From contig NC_091132.1 in NCBI RefSeq assembly GCF_040183065.1, forward strand, positions 162,760,102-162,824,101: a stretch of 64,000 nt of DNA, written 5' to 3'. This DNA is from Periplaneta americana. Taxonomy: Eukaryota; Arthropoda; Insecta; Blattodea; Blattidae. This document shows, piece after piece, positions 11,155 through 21,469 of the stretch. The notes under the pieces were generated by a model that had not been told where the DNA came from, searched no databases, and saw only the letters and a program-made list of their open reading frames with translations. The position numbers and the translations under genes are program-made. Every line of letters begins with the position of its first letter. Position 1 is the stretch's first letter.

Positions 11155-11400
11155 ACAGTGAAACCCCGAAAATACACGCTCGTTTTTTAAGTTATCCTGC
11201 ATTATACGCTCTTTTCGTCCGGTCCCTATACATCCCTATATAAAACCATGTAAAATCCACCGTTTAATGTGCCCATCATCCTGATTAATACCTTTATTAA
11301 AGGATCATATTCCAATATACTGTACCACGGTTAAGCTATAATGGGGGGAGGAGGTAAATAATGTTCCCCATAACCCTGTTATATGAGGTTTCTATGGTTT
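11155..11400. mobile_element. pogo-like MITE remnant
   Basis: It begins CAGTGAAACCCCG, the terminal motif of pogo-type elements, and ends near tgaggtttctatgg, a damaged inverted copy. The internal part ttaagttatcctgcattata is shared with 32067-32286 in unit B, where it forms a palindrome. Confidence 0.5.
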
Positions 11401-11504
11401 TGCTTCCCCCCCCCCCCACCAAGGAAACGATTCTCACTCCGCCTATGGTACTTACAGTAACTAGCTTTCAGGTAAAGCTCCCTGTAATCTGATTTGAATA
11501 ATTT

Positions 11505-11622
11505 CAAGGGAAAAATTGTTCCGGGGCCGGGTATCGATCCCGGGGCCTCTGGTTGAACGTACTAGCGCTCTTACCAACTGAGCTACCCAGGATCGATATC
11601 CGGCCCCGGAACAATTTTTCCC
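11505..11622 (-). mobile_element. tRNA-derived SINE (TAGCTCAGTTGG type)
   Basis: The minus strand reads GGGTAGCTCAGTTGGTAAGA at the A box and GGGATCGATACCC at the B box, then the body ccggaacaatttttccc. A second copy lies inverted at 11832-11930. Confidence 0.75.
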
Positions 11623-11831
11623 TTGAAATATTCAAATCTGCTTTACGGGGAGCTTTACCTGAAAGACTAGATTTGGATAATATATACGTCACTGTGTACG
11701 TTAACAGAAAACCACAATTCCGAGTCACACAGAGATTGTGTGCACTCGATGTGGGTCTCTGGCGTTTCGTCAGCCCACGCGAGTCGTGTGGATATAAAAG
11801 GAAAAAGTTGAGACGGTGTCGGGTGGAGTTC

Positions 11832-11930
11832 CCGGGTAGCTCAGTTGGTAAGAGCACTGGTACGTTGAACCAGAGGTCCCAGGATCAATACCCAGCCCCG
11901 GAACAATTTTTCCCTTGAACTTATTCAATC
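11832..11930 (+). mobile_element. tRNA-derived SINE, inverted partner
   Basis: The plus strand has TAGCTCAGTTGGTAAGAGC and a slightly decayed B box (GGATCAATACCC), then the same accaatttttccc-like body. The roughly 200-bp spacer between the two heads (gataatatatacgtcactgt onwards) is also found between the two heads in unit B (33780-33985). Confidence 0.75.
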
Positions 11931-12047
11931 CATAGTATATTAATCATCAATTCCACAAAACTCAATCTATTCGCATATTATGTATACAGAACTTCTAGTG
12001 TCCATCATTTCTTTTACTTCAATGTCCTAATTCCTAATTCAGGCGTT

Positions 12048-12118
12048 CTCAAACTGGTGCTCGTGAGCACCTTGTTGCTCTCGTCATGCGAGTAAAAATG
12101 TGCTCACAAGTAGGGTGA
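12048..12118. mobile_element. left end of an older hAT element (remnant)
   Basis: It starts CAGGCGTTCTCAAACTGGTG, as does the full hAT element of unit B at 39490. The rest has been lost in unit A and is replaced by a short tagggtgaccagacgtcc fragment. Confidence 0.65.
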
Positions 12119-12349
12119 CCAGACGTCCAATTTTGTCCGGATAGTAAATTCAGTTTGAGAAAATTTCGCAGGACACTATCGCTTACCTACCATTAGGCCT
12201 ATAAGTAGTATTTTTCAATTATCATCAACATTCATTTTGTATTAAAAACATCAACCGTTTCGTCTGTACATACATGCATATCTCCATTATTATTTGCATG
12301 ATTCCAAAAAATAAAATAAAATATTTTCGTCTCGTCCATAAGCCCTGCA

Positions 12350-13235
12350 TAGAGTGACCAGAGTCGCATCGATATCGATAGAAAAGAGGACACATAGCTT
12401 CAAAAAGGAGGACATTGTTCGAAAAAAGAGGAGAGCAAATATGTATCTACTTACATTTTTAGGCTTAAGCCTATATTATACTATAACTTAAGTCAAATCT
12501 ATTTTCTTACAAAATATTTGCAGTACAGATTTAGCCATATATAATACTTAATAGTATGTTAATATTAAAAAATAATTATGATAAAACTTAATAATAATGA
12601 TTTTACATTTAGCTACATATGAAAGTCAAGGGAACTATAATTATTAAACAGGACAGAAACTATCTATTTACATTAAGGGTTAGGCCTATATCACACTTAA
12701 AATTATGTCAATATCTATTTTATTATAGCATACTTACGATAAAACTTAATAATATAAATTTATTTTATAGTTAACTACATATGAAAGTCAAGGGAACTAT
12801 AATTATTAATGAGGATAGAAACTATCTATTTAGATTTAGGGTTAGGCCTATATTATAATTACAATTATGTCAATATCTATTTTATTATAGCATACTTACG
12901 ATAAAACTTAATAATATAAACTTATTTTATAGTTAATTACATATGAAAGTCAAGGGAACTATAATTATTATCAAAATACTGTACATAAAACATCGCACAA
13001 AATGTGAATTACTTCGTAAGCAAAGAGAATTATGATCGTAGGCAAAGAGTATATTTCGTCGACTACAGGCAAATTACTTGAAAAAGGCATCAAATCTGGT
13101 AATTTCAAAATATCAGGCATACAAGTTACCAAAAGGAGGACAGTTCTTTATTTTTTTTTTAAATCCGCCCAGAACCTGGACGAAGGTCTAAAAAAGAGGA
13201 CATGTCCGGACAAAAGACGATGTCTGCTTACCCTA
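12350..13235. mobile_element. 886-bp hAT-type element with internal satellite
   Basis: The termini are TAGAGTGACCAGAG and CTGCTTACCCTA (imperfect TIR), flanked by the 8-bp direct repeat GCCCTGCA (12342-12349 and 13236-13243). Unit B has the single empty site, ataggtcctgcaactc, near 41234. An 8-bp TSD suggests hAT. No transposase is encoded. Confidence 0.8.
12454..12975. repeat. 162-bp tandem repeat, about three units
   Basis: The anchor catatgaaagtcaagggaac occurs at 12616, 12778 and 12940, exactly 162 bp apart. Units contain ttaggcctata and aaaacttaataata. All lie inside the hAT-type element. Confidence 0.85.
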
Positions 13236-13394
13236 GCCCTGCAAACTCTTGTCTAGAGGGTCAAAGAGATTATCGTGGAAAAGATGCAGATGCAGAGACA
13301 ATGTTGACGTCAACAGATTTAATTTAGAGTTTTCCTCAACACCTACATGAAGGAGAATTTGAGGTTCTTAAAATCGATACTAAAATCAACATAT

Positions 13395-13837
13395 TGTGAC
13401 AGCGAACGTGAGATTCGAACTCACGACCAGCGTACCGCGAGAGAGAGCATATCGCGCGGGCTTCATGAAGCATGAGGGACGGCGCGCGGCGGAGAGGGGA
13501 AAGGCCCACGCGACGAGGGGAGAGTGCACGCGCAACTGCCGCATGCGGAGTAAGGGGGAATGGACCTTCCCGACCCTTCCAGAAGTGCGTCGAAGTGCAG
13601 ATATCTGTGAACTGATAGTTCTGATTTGTAAATAGAGCTTTGTAAATATTAGTTAAGATTAACAGTTCATTGTTGTTCGTACTAGTCCAAGTGAATTGTC
13701 ATTTTCGTCGGTGGAGTTTTATAACGAATATTGTGTTGAGTGAAAATCCAATTGTTGACGAGAGCGTTTAAGGCGAATTGTAGAAAGGAATTATTGTGGG
13801 AAGAATAAAACCCTGTTGTGAGTTAAATAAATTTACA
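13395..13837 (+). mobile_element. solo LTR, 443 bp
   Basis: It begins TGTGACAGCG and ends AATTTACA (TG...CA) and is flanked by the 4-bp repeat ATAT (13391-13394, 13838-13841). Unit B at 41393 reads caacatattaatagtcaaag with one ATAT, so the empty site confirms the insertion. A longer relative stands at 22027-22802. A GC-rich block lies at 13440-13580. The lineage is probably Gypsy-like, judged from the 4-bp TSD only. Confidence 0.85.
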
Positions 13838-14149
13838 ATATTAATAGTCAAAGCCAAAACGCGATCTGTTTGCTATGATAAGAAATCTGAGTGGATCATA
13901 CTGTTCCTCAAGAATGACAAAAAGACATTTGTGACACATGTTAAAAGTGATTATATTTTGTTCGTAAGTTGCTACACTCGACCTGCGTTTTGTAAATATA
14001 CACACTTACGAAATAAAATGCCACTTTCAATACTTGTATCGTAAATAGCTATCGTGTTGAAAACACATCTTTCTATAAATCTTACAAACACTGTGTATGT
14101 CAAATGTGTGAGCCTAAATCTTGTGTTTAGTTCTGTGGAAACAAGCATA

Positions 14150-14975
14150 GAGATAACTATTCTTTCATATGATGTAATGCTTTGGGGCATGTCATCTGAA
14201 GTTATAAAAATATTTCAACTTAAAAAGAAAATAATAAAAATAATAAAACAAGTTCCTATATGCACTCCAAGCAAAGAAATTTTTCAAGAATTAAATACTT
14301 TACCACTCCCCTGCATCTACATCCTAGAAACTGTTTGCTTTATACATAAGAATCTTAACTATTTTAAAAGGAACTCTGAAACTCACAACCATAACACAAG
14401 AACTGCCAACAACTTGCATATAAACTGTCTACTATTACCAAAAGTCTCCACAGTACTTCTCATACAGGTATCTTATTATAATACAAAATACCTGGGGATA
14501 TTAAACATTTAAATTATGAAGGTTTCAAAACCAGGGTAAAAACTATTCTGCTCCAGTCCATGCCGTTCAAAATCACTGATTTCTTGCATTAAAGCTATAA
14601 AGCAAAATACTTACCTGCATTACTGTTGCACATAATTTTTTCTCCAAACAATATTGATAATAATGTAGGACTATCTTGTTCTTATCTAATCTATGTTAAT
14701 TTATTTATTTAATGTCTTGCAAACGGAAAATGCATTATATATCTTGTTATTTATTGTGTCTTTTGGCCGTTTTACTATTCTTTGGAAAACTTATGAGTGT
14801 TAATATTAAATTCATACTAGAAATCAGCTAAATTCATACTAGAAATCTGATTTTGTGTGTGTGTGTGTGTATTTTTTGAGTTTGTATTTTGTGTTTGTAT
14901 CTAATGACGAAACTATAATCTGTAATAGATTGTACAGGAAATGAGTAAATACAATACAACAAAAATCATTAAGCG
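14150..14975 (+). mobile_element. 5'-truncated non-LTR retrotransposon (RT C-terminus)
   Basis: The plus frame ISYDVMLWGMSSEV-like, then KIFQLKKKIIKIIKQVP, LPLPCIYILE and HNHNTRTANN, matches the thumb and C-terminal part of Jockey/CR1-like reverse transcriptases. The element at 21470-23440 has the same order. The 3' end is near gagtaaatacaatacaac. Unit B lacks it (agcatacagacaacataaag at about 42610). Confidence 0.7.
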
Positions 14976-14992
14976 ATATTCAAGATATTATA

Positions 14993-16327
14993 CAGTAGCG
15001 TAGCAAATTAATCCGAACAACGTAATTACTTATGCAAAAACACTCAAACGGGATAAAAAAAGAATCTAAGACATAACTCAGTAATTTATGTGGCCTTCCT
15101 TGTTCCTAATAACAGCTCTGAGACGATTTGGCATGGATTCCACTAATTTCCCACAAATATTCTTCATTTCTTCATCGCGAAACCATACACCAATGAGGGA
15201 AGAAATCATCTTCTCCTTTGTAAAACAATCCATTTTTTGCATTCTTCTTTTGCAAATTGACCACAAGTTTTCAATGGGGTTGATGTCGGGTGAGTTGCTT
15301 GGCCAGGGGAGTATGGTACCTGAATATTCTTCTTGTTGAAGAATTCTGTAGTTTTTCGAGACGTATGGCATGGTGCCAGGACTTGTTGCAACACACCTCT
15401 GCCATCCGGAAATGATTTTTGCAGCTGGGGTACGATTCTGGTTTCCAATAAGTGAATATATTTGTCAGAATTCATCATTCCTTTGATAGGTATTAATGCT
15501 CCAGGCCCTTCATGTGTAAAACAACCCCAAAACATTACTTTAGGGGGGTTTTTGGGTGCTTGTTGGAGATGAGCTGCTGTTACTTTTTCGGATCCTTTCC
15601 GTACGTAAGAAACACGGTGGCCGTGAACATCGAAATGAGACTCATCGGAAAAAAGTACATTCTTCCAGTCATTCACCGTCCAGTGTTGATGTAATTTTGC
15701 CCACATTAAGCGTTTTTTGCACATAACACGGGTTAGCAGTTGTTTTTTAATAGGCTTACAAGCCCTTCGTCCAGCTTCCAAAAGCCTATGCCGCACTGTT
15801 GTGACGTGAATATTCGCGGGTTAAGTCGACAGCAATTAGTCTAGAATTTACAGTAATTTACTTTTCCTGACAATTAAACGATCATGTGCAGGTGAAGTCT
15901 TCCTTTTCCGGCCACAGTTTCCTTTTTTCTGGGGTGTGATGGATCCAGTCTCCCTGTATCGTTTTATGATCAAATTAACAGTAGCCAAACTGATGTGACA
16001 TTCTGTAGCAATTTGCCTCTATATCATAGAAGAATGCTCTGCTAATCTTATAATTTTAGACCGTTTTCTTGGAGTTGTATCCATTTGTGAAGACGACAGA
16101 ATGTACACAGGATTGCAGTATTAAGTCTTCAACACAACTGATATGCTTATAAGTACAAAACGACAGGCAAAATGTCACATGTTATAAAAAAAATAATAAC
16201 GACAGACCTTCAACAATGGAATTACACGTACTACAGATGTCAATTAAAGCGGTATGAGCAGCTGTGAGGCCAACAAAAACAGGAAATGTAAAAATATGTC
16301 GTGTTCAGATTAATTTGCACGCTACTG
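14993..16327 (-). mobile_element. Tc1-family transposon, 1335 bp
   Basis: The TIRs are CAGTAGCGTAGCAAATTAAT and its inverted counterpart (ATTAATTTGCACGCTACTG), both flanked by TA (14991-14992, 16328-16329). It carries one dead transposase gene on the minus strand (15078-16084). Unit B has no copy at the matching site near 42690. Confidence 0.9.
15078..16084 (-). pseudogene. Tc1-type DDE transposase, inactive
   Basis: The start reads MDTTPRKRSK, then a helix-turn-helix region (IATECHISLATVNLIIKRY) and an AT-hook-like basic stretch, with several stops before 15797. The catalytic part is open from 15796: FSDESHF keeps the first Asp, and a frameshift near 15310 is followed by SPDINPIENLW with the acidic third residue. 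The second catalytic Asp is replaced: LQQVLAPCHTS stands where the family has QQD. It cannot be active. The region near full length (about 330 codons) is still recognisable, so the copy is fairly young. Confidence 0.9.
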
Positions 16328-16593
16328 TATATAGCAAGATGTCGTATCTTATCAAAAATATTTCAGTTAAAGAATTTTCTTGAAGACTTAAACTAAACAG
16401 CCACATCATAATTTAAATTTAATTTCGGCAACAAAGAAATAAGCAATAAATAGCATGCAGCTAGTTTTACTGTCCTCACTGTATACCAAAATTAGCTTGT
16501 CACCATAGCTATACAGACAAGGTTTCTGTGACAAACGCAATACAAGTTAGATATTGAAAAGGAGAGCCAGTACACCCGATGAGCTTGACTCAC

Positions 16594-16728
16594 CTCGGCT
16601 TCACACTTCACTACAGGAAAAGTGATTGGTAGTATATTTTCTTCAAATTTTATCTCTGTGTGAATATAGCTGTCGTCCACGCAATCCTCTTTTATCCTTG
16701 TCACGGGAAGATCCAATAAATTCCCTTC
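16594..16728 (-). CDS. zinc-finger protein A, coding exon 2
   Basis: This exon is exactly 135 nt (45 codons, phase 0 at both ends), between acceptor ctctttctgcag and donor gtgagt. It encodes residues 29-73, starting EGNLLDLPVTRIKEDCVDDS and ending FPVVKCEAE. Three psi-K-x-E type sites are visible: IKED, IKFE and VKCE. It has only two Cys residues, so it is not a ZAD domain. Gene B holds the equal exon at 42953-43087. Confidence 0.9.
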
Positions 16729-17766
16729 CTGCAGAAAGAGAGGAATAGTGAATGAATAATTTCCTACAATGTGACAGAAGCTGATCATAAGTGTTACACG
16801 TTGCACTCTGGGTCTGCAAGCCAGTGTTTCAATACTACTTACAGCACAGGAGAGGAAGTATGGAAATGATTGAAAGAAAAATGATAAAAGATTTTAAAAG
16901 CAGCATTTGTCAGTGAAAAGGTAAAACTTCACTAATTAAAGGCTCATTCACAATGAAAATTGAACATAACGTAAACATTAACATAAGCACATAAACATAT
17001 GCCACAAACTTAAGTAGCCAAGGCCCATTCACAATGAAAATTAAACATAACGTAAACATAACCCATGTGTGGACACAAACATACCGAATCAACAAAACTA
17101 CAGAATCTATTACATAAAAACGGAAAATTGCACAATGACTGACGATGTAGCTATTCAATTTATGTTTCTAATAACTACAATGGCATCAGTATATGGCTTT
17201 CAATACTTGAAATCAAAGAAACGGAGATGTAAAATAATCAACTTTTTGTCATATGATTCCATGTTGCGCGCCTAGCTACCATCACGGCCAATAGATCAAA
17301 ATATTGCCTGTAGGCAAAGCCCATGAGATGTTAAACAAAAAGTGAAAACACGCTTTCCGCTTGTGTACTGTTTCCAAATCGCATAAACATAAGCATGAAA
17401 GTTTGGAGTTTGCAAACTTTCATGTTAACGTCTTATGATTAAGATTAAGTTTATGCTTATGTAATTCATTGTGAATGCTTTCATTAAATAACATGGACAC
17501 AAGGTTTTATGCTTACGTTATGTTTGTGTTTAATTTTCATTGTGAATGGGCCTTTAGCGTGAATAATGTAAAGTAAAATCTCTACTGGGGTCCACTTTAC
17601 AATATGCCTATATAAAAGAAAACAATTTCCATAGCGTGGTTGTAATGTTTTCTTATGCAATTTGTCCACACTTGTGGAGTAACGGTGAAACATGTATAGT
17701 TATTGTGTTGCAATTTACAGTGTTCCAATACAGAAAATAGATACCTAATATTAACTTTCAATTTAC
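16729..17766 (-). other. gene A intron 1, with a TTA-flanked element
   Basis: A 1.04-kb intron with donor gtaaat and acceptor ctgcag. It is largely filled by the 615-bp element at 16939-17553. Unit B's intron 1 is 2.16 kb and holds a Penelope-like element instead. Confidence 0.85.
16939..17553. mobile_element. 615-bp TIR element flanked by TTA
   Basis: The inverted ends read AAGGCTCATTCACAATGAAA on the left and, in reverse complement, AGGCCCATTCACAATGAAAA on the right. The subterminal region is duplicated on the left side (again at about 17027). TTA stands on both sides (16936-16938, 17554-17556). Unit B has one TTA in catattagcgtgg. The 3-bp TTA target suggests PIF/Harbinger; no transposase is present. 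Confidence 0.75.
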
Positions 17767-17850
17767 CTCTGATAAGGACTTCTTCTCTTCTGTATCATTT
17801 GACTCCAGAGGCAATGGGTTGATGTCCGGTTCCATCTTTATCACATCCAT
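17767..17850 (-). CDS. zinc-finger protein A, coding exon 1 (start)
   Basis: The ATG lies five bases after the acceptor cctctttcag, so an untranslated exon must lie upstream. The 28 codons start MDVIKMEPDINPLPLESND and end KKSLSE, then donor gtaaat; phase 0. The IKME motif near the N-terminus fits a SUMO consensus. The start is chosen because it is the first Met of the exon and is conserved in gene B (45251-45334). Confidence 0.9.
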
Positions 17851-17855
17851 CTCAA

Positions 17856-18300
17856 CTGAAAGAGGGATTTATACAGATTGACGTACATCTGCAGGATCTA
17901 AGATTGGAAAAGTCTTATTTAAGGGGTTGGGTGCAGCGTACACGAGTAAAATTTTGGAAATATTAAACATTTTTTCCCTCCATTACTGTACCTTGTATAA
18001 TAAAGAAAATTAGTAGGTGTAAAACACTGGCCTTCTGCTATAGGAAAAAAATATTTTTACGATAAAAAAATGTTTATATTTTATTTCAAAATGCAGTTCA
18101 CTGTGCAGTGATGAAGGTTTTTCCCACATAACTAAAAAACTATCCAACATTCTGTTATGAATTATTTTGTGTACATTTATGCACGTCATATCTACAATAT
18201 GATGAAAGATCACTTCTCTACCTTTTATAGATTGTCTGATAAAAAATAAATTCATTTTAAAAAATGATCAAATGCCAGTAGGCCTATTCTCTTCTAACAC

Positions 18301-18360
<60 letters not shown>
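17856..18360. other. 5' flank of gene A exon 1, ending in an (AT)n run
   Basis: It is shared with unit B (45340-45800), where aaggggttaggtacagctt matches. No coding signal is visible. A 54-bp (AT)n microsatellite at 18307-18360 is the insertion site of the next element. Confidence 0.6.
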
Positions 18361-18362
<2 letters not shown>

Positions 18363-19565
18363 TAATTTCCTAGAAGACGGGCAAAATCCAACATGGCTGA
18401 CGAAAACTACCAAAAACGTTCTGCCAACTATGAAGTCCAAATGTCACCAAACATCCCAAAATCAAAGATGAAAAATCAAATATGTAATCATATTTTTAAA
18501 GAAGAACAAGCCCTCCAAAAAAATGAAAATATATTTAATTTTTTTTTCCTTTGATTTTTTTGGCGTTTCGTGGCATTCGGACTTCATAGTTGGTAGTACT
18601 TTTCTGGCAGTTTTCGTCCGCACTTTACCCCCAAAAATCACTACAACACAAAACAAAACATAATAATTTATCACCTTATCAAATAAAATTCAATTCTCAT
18701 TGACGTCTTCATCGACAACCACTTCACTTCCAGTATAAATGACACAGGCTTCAAGGCAATCTAAACTTAAACCATGCAGCCAACAAGGAACTAAACCAAC
18801 ACTTTGTCGTACAGTCAACTGTGCATAAATAAACCACGTCTTTACACTGAATGAAATTCTCTTCTAACACTTATTACACCTTAACATCTGCAGAAAATTC
18901 AGTAAATAATTCCTTTAAACGACAGAAAAACAGTTTTCTCCTCAACATTCAACACAATCCTTATTCACCAGCGAAAGAACTAAACCAAAATCGTCACAAA
19001 ATTTAATAACTAATTTCAGAACACGGATTCCTTCCTTTCCCTCTTACTTCAAAATGCCAACCTTGTGCACACAAAATAAATTATTGGCACTGAAAAGTGC
19101 CTTTTCGTAAGCATGAAGATGCGCATTCGACAAATGCAGACAAATCTACAATGTAACATCACTCACGTCAAACTACCAAGAACTGACAACGTCATTAGCC
19201 ATTCAAAATTAATGAAAATTCTGGAATAAATGACAACTATAACCAATCAAATCGAAAGAAAATCACAAAAATCATAAAATGACAAACTTTCAATCGCTTT
19301 AGCCATCAGACACAACATAAAACCACTCACGTCAAACAACTAAGAACAAGTGATAACGTCATTATCCATTCAAAATTAACGAAAATTCTAGAACAAATCA
19401 GAACTATAACCAATCAAATTAAAAGAAAATCACGGCGACACCTAGTATAAAAAACCTAGAACTAACATGTAAAAGTCACTAAAAGATCACTAACATTTAA
19501 CTCTGAAATAAAAAAGTTGGTAATACTTATTATATTCAACCAAGTGCCCGTCTTCTATGAAATTA

Positions 19566-19567
<2 letters not shown>
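18361..19567. mobile_element. 1207-bp TIR element inserted in (AT)n
   Basis: The ends are GGTAATTTCCTAGAAGACGG and the inverted GGTAATTTCATAGAAGACGG (22 of 23 match over the full repeat). Behind the left TIR an internal inverted repeat (tatgaagtccaa / ggacttcatag) forms a hairpin. A roughly 115-bp unit is repeated twice (about 19155 and 19320). AT dinucleotides flank both sides, hiding the TSD. It is absent in unit B near 45785. No transposase was seen. Confidence 0.75.
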
Positions 19568-19604
<37 letters not shown>

Positions 19605-20607
19605 GGCATATTAAGGAATGTAGTTGAAAGAGCATAATATTGTAAACATGAGTTTCAGCAATAAAATAAAACAGAGAGAACATGAAAAAGTTAACAAGTT
19701 TATGAGTTATGAGGGTAATGCTTCAACACTATGCAGTAAACTGCCACCATTTTTAATTTTGAAAAAAAAAAAAAAACAATTCTTTTTAAATCGTAAAACT
19801 ATTTTTTTATATAGCACAAGGACAATGTTTTACACGTACCAATTTTCATTATTGTACAATATACACTAATGGAAGAAAAAATGATTATATCCAAAAATTT
19901 TACTGCTGTCAGCTAAACCTAACCCCTTAAAGTGGTTGTAACATATTTTCCAGTATTCCGAACTTGTTCTGAACAAATGTATGCAATATAGAGAAACACC
20001 ACAGTTCAACTTATCTTTCAACTTTTACGCATTCAAATATTACATGAATCAGTGCTGGAAACGCATTCAATTGAGCAGGGTTTTCTGAACTAAAAATGAT
20101 ATGTATGTGAGAATTGAAAGCTACCCATCGCCAATGAGTATTTTGTACATTTATGCGTATTATACCTGCTCCATTCACATAGTGTGATTGTGCATCCACA
20201 GTTTGTTGAATGATGAAAGATGAGATTTGATAAATTGTATAAATGTAGTGAATACAATAATTCGAAAACTGTAGAACACGTATCAATGTCTGAAGGGAGA
20301 AAGAAAAGTCCAATTCATAATGGGTCTGTGTAAGTAGGCCTACAATTTGTTCGTCTACACAATTATCCAGCAACAATATGGGTTATCTACTAACTCGAAA
20401 ATACTTGAAGACAAAATGCATGCAAATAACTTATCTCCTACCTAATACTGTATAACAGAATGAAAATCACGTATGCACATCATAAAAGAAAGATTAATAT
20501 AAGCATTTGGGAATGTTTTTCTTAAAAAACAAGTTAAGTTTATTTTGAAGACGTTGCAATAACATGACTTTCGTGCAATAACTAATGAACTTAAAGGCAT
20601 AGCCTAC
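19568..20607. other. spacer shared by both units
   Basis: It aligns with 45820-46350 and 48046-48500 in unit B, with no coding signal. The 1.7-kb block 46350-48045 of unit B has no counterpart here. Confidence 0.6.
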
Positions 20608-20760
20608 CTGTGTTTAAACGTCGAATGATGAATTTTCGCTAATCTTCTTGCAGTAATAAATAATAAAGGGAACACAGCTATGCTCCTATGGAGCAGTTCT
20701 TTGTCCACTCCGAAACTAAAAGTGGATTCCAATTCTTCGGCTTCCTGCCATGAAAGCAAC
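20608..20760 (-). other. candidate 5' untranslated exon of gene A
   Basis: Exon 1 of the coding region starts at an acceptor, so a non-coding exon is needed upstream. On the minus strand CGTTTAAACACAG followed by gtaggc is a plausible donor, and the sequence above it (containing ctccataggagcat) is conserved in unit B at 48504-48640 with the donor gtagac. The transcription start is not identified. Confidence 0.35.
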
Positions 20761-21060
20761 ATTAATAAACTATATTTACAATTTACATAATTTGACTACG
20801 GTGCATGGTGGAAGCGTGACTACGATCCTAAGCAAGCAACGATATAACTTATAAATCGACAACGAGTAGTATCGTTGTAAATCGATGAAAGCAATAAACG
20901 AGATCAATGATGCCGTGAATAGCAGTTGTTGCCGATTTCAATTTGCGAAAAGCCATACACGCTTACAAAAACTTACCAAATATCTTTTAAAACCCACCAG
21001 ATTTTCGTTCCTATAGACTTTCTTGCACATAATTTTATTGCCAAGATGATTCGACGAATA
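20761..21060. other. putative upstream region of gene A
   Basis: It is conserved in unit B (48640-48900), including aacgagatcaatgatgcc and gcgaaaagcca. No TATA box could be assigned with confidence. Confidence 0.3.
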
Positions 21061-21061
21061 C

Positions 21062-21326
21062 TGTAACGTTCTAAGTCAGTGCTTGCTAATTTATGGAAAA
21101 CAACGAGAAATTGTGCAGCAACTTGAAGCCGAATTTAAAAAAAAATATTACAAAATAACTAATTAAACTGTAGAAAAGAACAAATGCTTACTCCACAATT
21201 TGTATTGTAATTACTATCTCAATAAGATATCATTTTGTAATATGTTTTAAATTGGCCTTCAAGTTACTGTATACTTCCTCGTTCTTTTCCATAAATTAGC
21301 TAGCACCGACTTAGAACGTTTCAGTA
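21062..21326. repeat. foldback sequence, 80-bp arms
   Basis: The left arm, from gttctaagtcagtgcttgct, pairs imperfectly with the right arm (agcaccgacttagaacgt in inverse orientation). The spacer is about 105 bp. Unit B has the same structure at about 48905-49155, so it is older than the duplication. Confidence 0.7.
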
Positions 21327-21469
21327 GGCCTATTCTTCAAAGTCAAGTACCCATACTTGGAACAGTTTATAAATTCATAGCTAAACGCCAGTTTTGAAAA
21401 ATTAGAATTGGATAATAATAAATATGTACAAATAATGAACTATATCAGCACTATTTGTGACATGGAGAA

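Larger units (their letters stand above)
11004..16593 (-). other. gene A intron 2, filled with mobile elements
   Basis: A 5.6-kb intron. From high to low coordinates it carries Tc1, a non-LTR fragment, a solo LTR, a hAT-type element with a 162-bp satellite, a hAT end, a SINE pair and a pogo-like terminus near 11155. The equivalent unit B intron is 11 kb and carries a largely different set. Confidence 0.8.

Noticed and set aside
11571..11605. tRNA-like A and B boxes as a true tRNA gene
   Set aside because: The same head with the same non-tRNA body recurs nearby and in unit B, and no convincing acceptor stem follows; it is a SINE.
11553..11918. 121-residue frame across two SINE heads
   Set aside because: It arises from inverted SINE sequences; a symmetrical frame exists on the other strand.
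13396..13635. 79-residue frame in GC-rich sequence
   Set aside because: It is inside the solo LTR and has no counterpart in unit B.
18307..18360. (AT)n as a CRISPR-like or regulatory array
   Set aside because: It is a plain dinucleotide microsatellite; there are no spacers.
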